Assembly: GCA_030549495.1 (NCBI GenBank)
Contig: JAUIRK010000157.1
Location: 117,001-181,000, forward strand
Length of the DNA: 64,000 bases
DNA from: Nectonema munidae
Taxonomy: Eukaryota; Nematomorpha; Nectonematoida; Nectonematidae
Direction of reading: 5' to 3'
Shown here: positions 33,600-44,248 of the stretch, one piece after another
Layout: every line of letters starts with the position of its first letter
How positions within the stretch are numbered: the stretch's first letter is position 1
Notes under the pieces: model-generated
The model's input: the letters and a program-made list of their open reading frames with translations, nothing else
Database searches by the model: none
What the model was told of the DNA's origin: nothing
Position numbers and translations under genes: made by a program

Positions 33600-34740
33600 A
33601 TGTCTCAAAAGAGAAAATGTTCGCCAATATCCTATTATTTGAAGTTTGGTTTTATTCAATATCCTAGTAATGATAAATCACATTCATGTTTAATTTGTGG
33701 TAAATCATTATCCAATGAAGCTATGAAGCCCTCCCGATTAAGTAATCATTTGAAAAAAACTCACCCTGACAAGGTTAACAAAGATGAACTATATTTCAAA
33801 AACTTGAAGGAAAACATGAAAAAAATGTTAAGTATTAATATTTCTAAAAGTTCAAATAATCTTAAAAGGTGGTTTTTAACATCATACAAAATTTCTCTAC
33901 TAATTGCGAAATCAGGTAAAGCGCATAATATTGGAGAAAATTTGACACTACATTCTATCAAAGAATTTGTTGGCACAATGATTGGTTCAGGTGATAATAA
34001 TTTACTTTCATTTGTTTCTTTGAGTAACAACACAGTATTGGCAAGAATTAATGAAATTTCAAAAAACGTAGAAACTTTCAATTAAAAACGATATTGCTTA
34101 TCTGGCTGATATTTTTGGAAAATTCAATAATGTTAATCTCAAACTTCAGAGAAGATCTTGAAACATAATAAAAGCTAAGGGAATTATTGATTGGGTCATC
34201 AACAAATTAGAGATATTCGCTTCAAGTTTACGCCGCCATGACTTTCATCAGTTTCCCAATCTTATTTCCATTTTTAAAGAAGGCATAAAATTGATGATGA
34301 AGTTATAAATGTGCATTTATATCCGATATGGAGCAACGTTTCAAAGACTTGATTGATGTTCAAGTTCCTGAGTGGTGTTTTGATCCTTTCAAGTTTGATG
34401 TCCAAGATATGAATTATAAAATTCAAGAAGAAATGATTGACTTAGAAAATGACATTGAATCAAAAGCTTCATTCACTTTATCAGGATATGAAATATTCTG
34501 GGTAGAAAGGCGATTTTTATATCCAAACCTTTGAAAGGAAATTAAAATCTTATTTTTCGTATTTCCTTCGACAAACGTGGTGGAAACAGGTTTAAGTGCT
34601 GCGCTATATCTGAAAAACAAACAAAGAAATAAATTCAAAATAGATAAGACAGGGGACTTAAGATATAAACTTACAAAAATAATTCCTAATTTGAATGAAA
34701 TAATAAAAAATCATCAGCCACAAGGAAGCCATTGAATTTT
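33600..34740 (+). pseudogene. Internally deleted SCAND3/ZBED5-like hAT transposase
   Basis: From ATG 33600 the peptide MSQKRKCSPISYYLKFGF leads into a complete BED-type finger (CLICGKSLSNEAMKPSRL, then HLKKTH). It continues with TSYKISLLIAKSGKAHNIGE to about 34083. The catalytic middle is absent. The frame shifts to NDIAYLADIFGKFNNVN near 34100, then EQRFKDLIDVQVPEWCFDPF at 34328 and a decayed C-terminal dimerisation region (NVVETGLSAALYLKNKQRNK) near 34575-34635. It is related to, but distinct from, the copy at 10036-11803. The element termini could not be fixed. Confidence 0.75.
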
Positions 34741-34834
34741 CAAGGATTTTTCATGGTTCATATTTTTTTGAATGTAATTTTTATGAAAAATATTTAATTT
34801 TGTTTTTTGTTTATTTTCTTATAAAAAAAGGTAT

Positions 34835-35130
34835 TTTATTCTTCCAATTTCAAATCGAACAATATCATCGAGAAGTGAATTCCATTCATTAATCATTCTT
34901 TCAGAGAAAAACCTTTTTAAATAGGACTTTTTATAAAACGATTTCTGAAATTTTTAAGAGTGTAATCTTTGATTTCTTTTTGAAAAATCAGGTAAAATTC
35001 TAGAGTTGATGAGCATCTTTCCATGAAGGATATTATAAACGGTAATCATGTCTCTCCCTTTGAAACGAAGGAGTAAGGAAGGTAGATTTAGTTTCATGAA
35101 TCTTTCCTTGTAGCTTAGGTCTTAAAATAC
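34835..35130 (-). mobile_element. LINE 3' fragment (CR1/Jockey-like tail)
   Basis: Minus-strand reading gives LSYKERFMKLNLPSLLLRFK then GRDMITVYNILHGKM (about 35010-35110). After a short gap it gives FFSERMINEWNSLLDDIV (about 34855-34925). The pattern Y.ERL..L.LPSL..R..RGDMI..YKI.HG followed by FF..R.IN.WN.LP..IV is the conserved tail of CR1/Jockey-group LINE reverse transcriptases. Frame changes are present. No 5' part is seen. Confidence 0.65.
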
Positions 35131-38100
35131 TTTTACGCTTTTATATTTACCATTTTCAAATTAAGTCGTCAATATGTATTAAATTCGACAAGTAGACAAG
35201 AACGCTGAGGCCAAAGAAGTTTCATCACTTCATTTCGCATCATTCTAATTTAACAATTTAGTGCACACTTATTCAAAGTGAAAACAAAATGTAAATATTA
35301 CTGGCAACTATAGAGACTCCACGAAAAGTTTTACGACTACTTAAAATTGATTGGAAGCAAAAAGTGAAATTTTGAAGAAGACACTTTCTTGGTTGTAGTC
35401 CAAGAGCAACCTAGTTTCAAGCTATTTTTCGAGACCAAAATTGTGACCAAATTATTCAAAGCAAAATACAATTGAAGTAATTCTTTCTATAAAACAGACA
35501 AATAATAAAAAGCCGAAATGTCATACAAAAAGAATGGAAAAAATTAAGAGTTCGAATTGTCTGAAAAAATGTTTGTTAATTAAAAATTACTAAAATTAAA
35601 CTGCCCAGTCTAGTCGAGATACGGAATTGCCTTAAGGACAAATTGTGCATGATGATCAATATATTTTTGCTTGATCAAGGGAAGGGACCTTTGTTTTTTT
35701 CATTGAAAATGACTTCTAAACTTGTTGTAGCAATTCAATAACAGATTAGAATAACAGATGTAGCATATTTATTTTTATGATTCAACAAAATGTTCTTTAT
35801 TTTTTCTCGCATTTCTTGCCTACAAATTTATGAATAAATCGTTGCATATCAAACTTTACTTTTATATCCGATATCTCATTGTATTCAGAATTGATATGAG
35901 TAGTGAGATAAAAATTTCAGAATAAACTCATTAAAAAAATAAGTAGCATAATATTACTAGTTGAATAGTAAAAAAAGTAAAGTTAATTTTTGCTCAATAT
36001 TAAGGTCCATTTCTGTATAAAAAAGGTTAATTAGTAATATTACTATTTGAAAAGTAAATTATATAGTGAAATATTGATTTACCATTTATATATACTTAAT
36101 ATCACTACCAAAAATGTGAAACAAATTGTAGGTAAAATTAATTGAATAAAATATTTAAAAACTTAATCAAGTTATCATTTTACTTTTTAAACTTTTTCTA
36201 GATATTAAATCATTTGATAGTTTTACCCATACCGACAATGGTGGGATTTTAAAATTTTAACAGGTTCTCTCAGTAGCAGCATGTCATATTGACGCGATAG
36301 AGACCAAAGATTATATATAAAATATATTTATATTATATTACTGGCACTTATTAGTATGTTTGTTTAATTATTTTGTGACATTTTGCTGTATATTTAAGTA
36401 AGAATCATGATAGGAAATATAAGTTATAAAAGTTTGTACATCTGCTCTCTTTTATCGATAATATATACTATGTATAGTTTATTGGATTTTTAACCAATAA
36501 TAGTAAGTCTATTATTTGTTGTTATTATTATTTTTACTACTGATATTACATTTAACTATTATATGATTTTGGGAATAATTTAGTTTTCTAAGCAAAAAAT
36601 AAACATATTACACTTTATTTAGATGTGTTTGAATGATTTGTTTTCATTGAATATTGTCATTTTGACAATGAAAATTAATATTAAAAATACAAAACTTTTA
36701 TTGAAATTCGTGATCTTTCCCTTTAAAAATTTACAGATAGCAACTTGATTGTCATCATAGTCTTTAGCTTTTTTTTTGTTTCACTCTGTTATCATCAGCA
36801 CTATGATTATTCCCAAGCCATGCTTATACTGAAGAAGTGGCATCCCATGAATCCAATGCGAGACCAATGAGATTAATTATTATCATCAAGTTTGATACAT
36901 TCCCAACTATCAGAAGGTTTGTCTATGCTTTGTTTCGTAATGACGACGAATATTGTATTCTTTTAAAACCGAAACACTTTGATAGCGTATCAAGCAAATG
37001 GCTTTTTGATCATTTGTTCCCTCAAAAAAGTACTTTTCTTCCCAACTTTTTTAAGATACGGCATTCTTTATCAACTTTTCTTTTTTTGGAAGTCATGTGT
37101 AAAAATAGAAATAGAAAACTTTGAGTTAACGTTATTTGAAGAGTTCTTTGTTTTGACAATCGTCACATTTATTTTTTTTTGGAACTAATAACAATTATAT
37201 TAGTATAAAAGTTTTAAATTAAAGTTAATTTCCTTTGCGTTTAGTTTTTGTTTGTTCATTTGAATTATACTTCTGCAAATTAAAATTTACAAAAAGTAAA
37301 AAAATAAAGAAATTTCACTTAACAAAAAAGTGTTTTATCAAAATTTGAATAAATAGTTATTAGTTTGCTATAAATCCATAAAAAAATCTTCATTTTACTG
37401 TTTTTTATAAGTAAAAAAATTGGGAGACTAATAAATTTAAAATAAAGTATAAAGTAATCTTATTTAAAACTCCGTGTAATAAGGAGAGCTTTAAACTTAT
37501 GAATACTTAAAATTGGAGATTAGACATCATAAAAAATTTTAAGTAATATAAATCTTCATTTTAGTCTTTTTTTGTACTCTTTTGATCTATAAGTTACTAA
37601 CAAATAATTAAAAAAAAAATACTATTCAAAAAGCACTAGTATGACCTTACAAATTAGTATGAAAAAGGTTAAAACTGTGAAATTAAAAATATAATTGCAA
37701 ACATGTATATAAAACTTATATATTAAAAAATGTAATTTTTCTAGTTTTAAAAAAAATTATTTCAAATGTTGATTTTTTCATTTTTTAAAAATTTATTAGG
37801 TTAAGAATTAATTAAAGATAAACTTACAAGGAATAAAATGCAGAATAATTTAAATACAAGAGACTTGGGAGTAAAAAGATAAAAAATTATATTACTTTTT
37901 AAAAACATTAAATAAAATCAGAGTGTAAAACACATTTATATACCTATATAAAAATGGCATAAACGTCACTAAAACACTACTGGTATATGGCAGCATTTTT
38001 TGAAAACATTTGAAGTATATCATATTCAAAATATATACCTATGTACATATAGTTAAATACGTCATAAAAGCAATACTGATATATATTACAGACAAAAAAT

Positions 38101-38282
38101 AATTATGCATAATATATGATATATATATATATAACACAGTGATAATTACATATGCTATAAAAAAATAAACAAATCATCAGCAACACTGTTTCCTATTCAC
38201 TAATACTACTCAAAGTTGCGTTTACTCAACATTTGAAAAAATAATATTATTAGACAAAAAATTAAAAAAGAAACAACCTTTC
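35131..38282. other. About 3.1 kb very AT-rich, no gene recognised
   Basis: Long A/T runs and TATA-type dinucleotide tracts fill it (for example near 36310-36345 and 38105-38135). Text at 35940-36120 with ACTAGTTGAATAGTAAAAAA and GTAATATTACTATTTG resembles the subterminal repeats of the element at 41925-43748, so a decayed relative may lie here. The frame at 36837-37188 has no family resemblance. Confidence 0.4.
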
Positions 38283-38284
38283 AG

Positions 38285-38320
38285 TATTTGGGCCCGCGGG
38301 CCTTAGTTTGGTAATCCCTG
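38285..38320 (+). mobile_element. hAT right terminus, isolated
   Basis: GGGCCCGCGGGCC, then TTAGTTTGGTAATCCCTG has the form of the right end of a hAT element (…CCCGCGGGCC…TTTGGGAACCCCTG). A left partner was not identified in the AT-rich DNA upstream. Confidence 0.45.
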
Positions 38321-38929
38321 TGTTAAATGATCACATCCATCAACCTTATTTTAATATTTTCTATTATTAACTCAAAGAGGCTTGATGAAGAAGGCTAACA
38401 AATCTGTGGTTTTCAGTGATGCGAATATCCAGGCATCAGATGCAACCTTATCAAATTTCCTTTTCAAAAGTCCGCATATTTTCTTTGAGCATTTCAAATG
38501 TTTTATCGCCCTATTATTAGTTTTTCAGCTCTTGGCAAAGTTACACTTCTGGCTTGGAGAGCATTGAAAAGTAAGGACATTTCTTGAAGTATGTCTATCA
38601 TCAATGCTAAATCTGCCAAGAAATATTTGTTGCAAAGACGGGCACCAATTCCTGAAATGCTTTTAGTGAAGCAATTATATAATGCTGGATAAGCACGTCA
38701 CACAGCAAGTGCAGACCTTTAATTGCAAGCAGCCCATCTGGGTCCAAGAACCCTACCTATTCTTCAGAATTTGTTGCCCAAGTTCTTCTGAAATTTTGAA
38801 GAGTTGCATTTGGTTTAACTTATAAGTGAACGATTTTGGAGGTTTTATCCATGAATATTTTTAAATGATTCACTTATTTTAATTCATTAATAGAATCATC
38901 CAAAACAAGTTGCGAGCGATGATTTAAAC

Positions 38930-39010
38930 CAGTGGTTCCCAACCTTTTTCTTCCCAACACCCCTTTACTGAAATTTTTTTTCACCGCCCACCCATGTTTA
39001 AGCTCCAAAC
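38930..39010 (+). mobile_element. hAT left terminus, isolated
   Basis: CAGTGGTTCCCAACCTTTTT followed by CACCCCTTTACTGAAATTTT and CACCGCCCACCC is a textbook hAT left end. The matching right end (GGTTGGGAACCACTG) is not present before the next element at 39169, so it is truncated. Confidence 0.55.
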
Positions 39011-39168
39011 GTATATGATTTTAAAAACAAATTGAATGAATTTTGGAAAGACAGAATGTTTGAGCTCTGCTAAACATTGCATTCTCCCCTTCTTCTTTCC
39101 TTTACTCAGGTACGATAATTAACATGCTCTGCCTACTTTCGCTAATAAATTTAGTTATGTTATGTTAT

Positions 39169-39979
39169 CAGAGGCGTAGCTAGTGGGGGGCGCCAGGGGC
39201 GGTCCGCCCCGGGCGGCAGATTTTAAGGAGCGGCATTTTGTCCTAAGGTCATTTGTTAAAATATTCCATTTAATTTTTAGTTTAAATTTGCTGTTCAATT
39301 TAATGGATTCCAGTTTTTTGTGACTGTGATTTGTGATCTCTGAGAATCGTTACCGAATATAGTCATACTATTATGTGTGTTTCTAACTCGTGCAATTAGT
39401 GTTGCAAGCTGTGAAAGATCATTTTCAAAATTAAAGTTAATAAAGAACTATCTTAGAGCATCTATGAGCCAAACAAGACTAACTGACCTAGCGATACTCT
39501 CCATTGAGCGTGAATATGCCCAAGAAATAGATTTTGAGGATGTGATAAAAGATTTTGCTGAGAGAAAAGCCAGAAAAGTTAAATTATGAAGTTATTGCAC
39601 TTTGTTTCTCCTAATTTTTCTGCATGAAATAAATTTATGTTCCATCATTTTTTTATATTTTGTTTCTTATTTCATTTTTGAGGATTGAAATTTCTTTTAG
39701 CTATGAGATGTATAGAAACCGCAGTTTATTTTGTAATTACATCTCATTTTTTACTTTTATTGTTAGTTAAAATTGTTAACAAGATGAGCTCTCTCAATGA
39801 CTCCTTTAAAATTATTTCTGAGCCCAGCCGTCTACTTTGAAGACCCTAACTACAATCAAGTCTTCGCCTGACCGTTAGCGTACGGACTTGAATTTTTGGA
39901 GGCTTTTGAAACTCATCGTCATAAAGGGCGGCAGATTTTACAACCGCCCCGGGCGGCAAAAGTGTTAGCTACGCCTCTG
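39169..39979 (+). mobile_element. 811 bp non-autonomous hAT keeping only the transposase C terminus
   Basis: The ends CAGAGGCGTAGCTA and TAGCTACGCCTCTG are perfect inverted repeats. Both have GC-rich subterminal blocks containing GCCCCGGGCGGCA. TGTTAT flanks both sides (39163-39168 and 39980-39985); the left flank is itself a TTATG repeat, so the exact target duplication length is ambiguous. The interior holds only the C-terminal hAT dimerisation segment (see 39377-39589). Confidence 0.85.
39377..39589 (+). pseudogene. hAT transposase C-terminal dimerisation fragment (ZMYM1-like)
   Basis: The 70-codon frame contains SVASCERSFSKLKLIKNYLR, which is the hAT C-terminal signature. LTDLAILSIEREYAQEIDFE and VIKDFAERKARK follow to a stop. 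A full transposase of this group is roughly 600-800 residues, so nine-tenths is absent. The same final motif (LMSIEKELLDCVDFDEVIDN) closes the short element at 51634-52144. Confidence 0.8.
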
Positions 39980-39985
39980 TGTTAT

Positions 39986-41801
39986 GTTCCTATATATTAC
40001 TTGAATATCGGTATGCTTTAACATAATGTTTTATACTTGTTTAATTTTAAGGCACATGAATTAGTCTCAATTTTTTTAATTAATTTCAAAATAATTTCCC
40101 TTCAAATGAGCTTTGCTCCGCATTGAAAAATTTCCATTGGATGCGCTGATCACATTAAAGAAACCAAATTTAGTTTTGGAATATGTTTTTTTATATTAAA
40201 TTTTTTTTATTAAATTTAAATGTTTTATGTTATACCCTTTTTCAAACAATACGAATATCAGCCCATCAGAGTAGGTTTTGGTCCTTTAGTAAAGAATATA
40301 ATATATTCATACATAAGCATCATTTATTCTTCTTACATGACCTATTAGTACAATATAAGTAGAAGATATTTTTCATATTAAATTTAGACCTTATTACAAT
40401 TTTCCTACATAGACTTTTCCTCCTTTAATTTTCTAATCTTAGACTGATAAGGTAGATTTGATATTTGTAAAAACTTGTTTTAGTTAAAAAAGCTTTTTAT
40501 TTTAAAAAAGTTGTTCAGTTATCTAAGAAGTAAATTCGGTAACTATTTTCATAGTTTGTTATATATGAATTTAATATATGTGGTTAGTTTGAAACGTTAG
40601 TTGCGCAAATGAAAACTATTCATTTAATTTAAACATATTCATACATAAATCTCTGAAAACGTATATAAAATGGTTTCCTTTCCAAAAAAGAACTTTGATT
40701 AAAATTTGGGTACATAAAAAAAAATTTAAGAATAATCGAATCACGCTGATAGACTATAGTATATCGTCTATACTAGCCTATCTATTTATTGAGCAAATGA
40801 AACTTTTTTATTTTTTCCACATGTGGTAAATATAATGATGACATAAATTGCAAGTAATAGAAGTAAATATTTATTAATATGTTTTCTTTTAGCTTTGATA
40901 AGGAAGAATGCTGGGAAAATTTGCGCTGTTTGGATAATTTCTTGCTTTGAACTGAGAAAAGCCCTTGCTATACCAATTGTCTTCAATGTCGTCTTGTTTG
41001 AAGCTCGCAATTCCAATGTTGAAGTTTATGCCATTGTTTTGAATAGGAAATCGATTGATGCTTGGATGGTAGACTGTCTGAAGAAAAAAATAAATCAAAA
41101 TTTCAAAGAGAGTATAAATAAGGAGTAATTCTCTCTCTGACAAAATGTTCTATACTTTTTCAAAACTTCATTTTTTCTTCTCTAAATAAGAGTTCCCCTT
41201 CTTGTTTTCTGGTTTAGCTGTTTCGTTGAAAACGAAATCCTTATAGGTGTTCCATCTTATTATTATAGAATGAGAATTGAATCTATCATCACTATGCTTT
41301 TAGATTTCAAAAATGCCATCAAATTTATCATTTAGAAATAACCATAAGAATTATGGTTCTAAGTCCAATCTTTATTAAATGTAATATATCTGTTAAATGG
41401 AAGACTCTGAAGTAAGAAATTTTTGCGAATTTCACGAACACAAAAATTTCGTGAAGTTAAATTCCGCGAACATGATTTCCAGGGTTTCAAGCTTTTTTAT
41501 GTGAATTTTTTATATTTTTATATTTTTTTGTTAATATTTTAGTTCAAATTAAAATTTTAGAAATATTTATTCAAGGAATTCAATTCCCCCAAATTTGTTT
41601 TTGAACGTTGGTTCGCGAAATAAAAGTACTTTACAGCTTTTTCGTGAAATAACATGCGTTCAAACGTTAAAGCTCCACAGTGAGTGCTAAATATTGAGGG
41701 TATTTTTAGGCTTCCTTTCCAGTGCTTGTTTTGACATTTTTTAATTATCATCAAAATTCTATCTGTACCTTTGTTTTCCTATAAAAATTTTGTCATTCTA
41801 A
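39986..41801. other. About 1.8 kb AT-rich, no gene recognised
   Basis: Open frames on both strands at 40786-41143 overlap and match nothing I recognise. Otherwise I see AT-rich DNA with a repeated GAATTTCACGAACAC/TTCGTGAA palindromic motif near 41430-41470. Confidence 0.4.
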
Positions 41802-42399
41802 AGCACTACAAAAAAGAGGGTTAGATACCCGAAACACCCAGAAATAACAGGAAGCACCCCAAAACATCCCCAAACACTTCAAAATACGCCAAAACATCCC
41901 AAAACATCGTAAAACACGCCAAATCACTCATAAAAAAAACTAGTGAATTTACTAACTCTAAAGATTAGAAACTAGTAAAAACATCTTTTACTAGTTTGTT
42001 AGTAATATACAGTACATGTGAGAATATCTGGTGTGAGGTTTTGAGTAAATCTCATATACGATTTCTAAGAAAACATGAGATGATAATTTCACTTCACATA
42101 CAACTTTGATAAGTATTAGTGGTGTCTTCTTAACACATGGAAGCAATTGTATTACATTATAGTGCACTTTGTCTTGTGCAGGACAGTATTACAGTATCGC
42201 TTTCGTTTATAGTATATACTGCTCTCTCATATTCTTATCATATGCCATGGCAAAATATTAAGCCACTTTAATTACACTGTTACTTACATATAGTAAGTAA
42301 GCTATCCATACTTATATAAAGAAAGTTTGCTCCCGGAAGAATCAGTTAAAGTAAAATTCATGGTTATTTAACTTTGAAATTCATTTTTATTTTAAGGCA

Positions 42400-42766
42400 T
42401 ACTGGAGAGAGAAATTAAAATTAAAATTCGGCAACGAAAGAAAGAGCAACGAAAAAGATTTGAAAGAAGTAAAAAGTAGAAAGCGTTCAGTGTCGATATC
42501 TGAAGAGAAAACAACAAAGTCTATTCGTGAATGGGGCTTGGACTATTACTTACCTGAATTACCTCATTCAGAAGATTTGCTCTCAATAGAAGTTCATACT
42601 GAATGGCTAAAACGGGAGTATTATAAAATGGAACAAAAAAATGAAGAAATTGTAACTCTTAAAATGAACATTACATTTCCATTTAGACGTAATGAAATTA
42701 TTGAAAATAAAATGAAAATATCTTAAATTTTGATCAAATATCCTTATTTGATATTCTACACACAGG
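42400..42766 (+). pseudogene. SAMD3-like protein segment 1 (exon-like)
   Basis: After TTTTATTTTAAG (AG ending near 42399) an open frame reads AYWREKLKLKFGNERKSNEK. It continues with IREWGLDYYLPELPHSEDLL and HTEWLKREYYKMEQKNEE, and then TFPFRRNEIIENKM, reaching a stop at about 42726. Related text then leads to a CACACAG|GTAAAA donor near 42766. The order (Tyr-rich N part, LP..P.GED-type motif, LxxEYxK, TFxxRRxEII) is what I recall of proteins annotated 'sterile alpha motif domain-containing protein 3-like' in fish and invertebrates. Their biochemical role is unknown. No SAM domain itself is visible here. The in-frame stop suggests decay. Confidence 0.6.
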
Positions 42767-43047
42767 TAAAATTTAAATATATTTAGTTTAATATATGTAT
42801 TTTATTTAAATTATAGATTTTGTTAGAGTTTCAAAGATTAAAACCCCAAGTTCTGAACAATTCAGGTGGAAGTGTGCATTTTTTTTACAAGACTCGATAA
42901 ATATGGTGACCTAATTTTAATTTTTTGCCTGAAAAATTGAGATGGAGAAAAATTTGGAGTTGCGAAAAAGTATACGATGTTAAAAACTTTTGTTATTAAA
43001 ACAATTTATTTTTTTTATTTAGGATATAAAAGATATTATGCTATTTT

Positions 43048-43377
43048 GTGCATGAGCACAATGTCCGAGAAAATATTAAAAGTGTTTTGTGTTTCGAAGA
43101 AGAAAAATCTGGTGTTTTTCAGATGATGATAAAGAAAAGTATTTTCTCAGAAGAAAGAAATGCTTTTGCACTCAGAATAGAAGACGTATTTATTTTCAAT
43201 TCCAATAACTTCGCCGAACTGTTTTATGGATGTTTTTGTTCCTTTTACTGCTTCAATCTTAATTATCCTCCTCAACTCAAAAAAACCTTCACCTTCTTTC
43301 AAAAAATTATCTACAATTTGAAAGACTCCGAAAATATTGATAAAAATATTTTGAATGTTTCTTTTTTAAATAAATAA
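43048..43377 (+). pseudogene. SAMD3-like protein C-terminal segment
   Basis: The informative part reads GVFQMMIKKSIFSEERNAFA, LRIEDVFIFNSNNFAELFYG and CFCSFYCFNLNYPPQLKKTF, then FFQKIIYN, before a stop. The pattern I/V-x-x-x-x-F-x-x-A/E-L-F-x-x-x-F-x-x-Y-x-x-N-L-x-Y-P-x-x-x-x-x-T-x-x-F-x-Q is the C-terminal signature of the SAMD3-like family. An intron-like gap and stops separate it from the upstream segment, so part of the middle is missing. It lies wholly inside the TIR element, 370 bases from its right end. Confidence 0.6.
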
Positions 43378-44248
43378 AAATTTTTGAATTTCTCTATAAT
43401 TTTTTATCTTATTATTAATAAAATACTACCAAAGCTTTTGTTTATTTGAGGATATATATGATTGGTTTTTTATTTATTTAATATTTTTGAAAATAATTAT
43501 ATACAATAAATTAATAAAAGATAACTAAATTTCATTTCAGGATGGTAATATTCTTTAAATGTTACTAATTTTGTAGTAAAAACACTATTTATTGATTAAA
43601 AAATATAGTAAATATAACTACTTTTTGAGTAAAAATACTTCCAAATCACTAGAAAAAAATAGTAAATTATACTAATTAATGAGTTATTTTATGGACAGTA
43701 AATTTACTTGTATTTTCTAGTAACCGTTACTAGTTTTTTTTATGAGTGATAGTTTTAAAGCACTACAAAAAAAGGGTTAGACTAAAAATCCCAAAACATC
43801 CAGAAATAATCGAAAGCATCTCAAAACATCCGAAAACACGGCAAATAATTCTAAGGCACTACAAAAAAGATCTTAAAAATTCCTCGAAACACCCCAAGCA
43901 TCCAAAAACATTACAAAACACCACAAAAATCCCTAATCACCTCAAAAAATTGCAAAAAACGACAAATATTTCTAAAGCACTACAAAAGAGATCCTAAAAA
44001 CTCCTTAAAACTTTCGAATTTTTTTTGGGGTTTTTAGTCTAACCATCTTTTTTTATAATGCTTTAAAATTATTTGGTGTGTTTTGGGGTATTTTGAGGTG
44101 TTTAGTCTGATCGGAAATAAAATACGCTAATTGCAAGTCATATATATAAGAAAACTTGAGGAAGATTAGGAATACATCCGATGAAAACACTATTAACATC
44201 AATAATGCAAACCCATATTCAGAATATTGTGTTAGAAGTGTTTTAACC

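Larger units (their letters stand above)
41925..43748 (+). mobile_element. TIR element carrying SAMD3-like coding segments (CACT ends, AT target duplication)
   Basis: The ends CACTCATAAAAAAAACTAGT and its exact reverse complement form perfect 20 bp inverted repeats, with AT on each outer side (41923-41924 and 43749-43750). The surrounding tandem array shows the empty site: CAAAT-AGTTTTAAAGC here against CAAAT-ATTTCTAAAGC in an uninterrupted unit. Both subterminal regions are full of AGTAAAT/TTTACTAG motifs in both orientations. CACT-starting ends, a short duplication and subterminal repeats recall the CACTA/Mirage/Chapaev group. No recognisable transposase of that group is present. The body instead carries segments of a SAMD3-like protein (see 42400-42766 and 43048-43377). 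Confidence 0.8.
41802..44110. repeat. ~115 bp tandem array with an inverted last unit, split by an inserted element
   Basis: Units begin AAGCACTACAAAAAAG at about 41802, 43761, 43856 and 43977. Each contains shorter CCCAAAACATCC-like repeats of roughly 10-13 bp. From about 44015 to 44110 the same unit appears reverse-complemented (GTCTAACCATCTTTTTTTAT and AATGCTTTAAAATTATTTGG). The first unit is separated from the others by the element at 41925-43748. The frame open at 43746-43997 (Lys/His/Pro/Thr-rich) is a by-product of the repeat. Confidence 0.8.

Noticed and set aside
43746-43997. 83-codon Lys/His/Pro/Thr-rich frame
   Set aside because: It simply reads through the short CCCAAAACATCC-like repeats of the tandem array.
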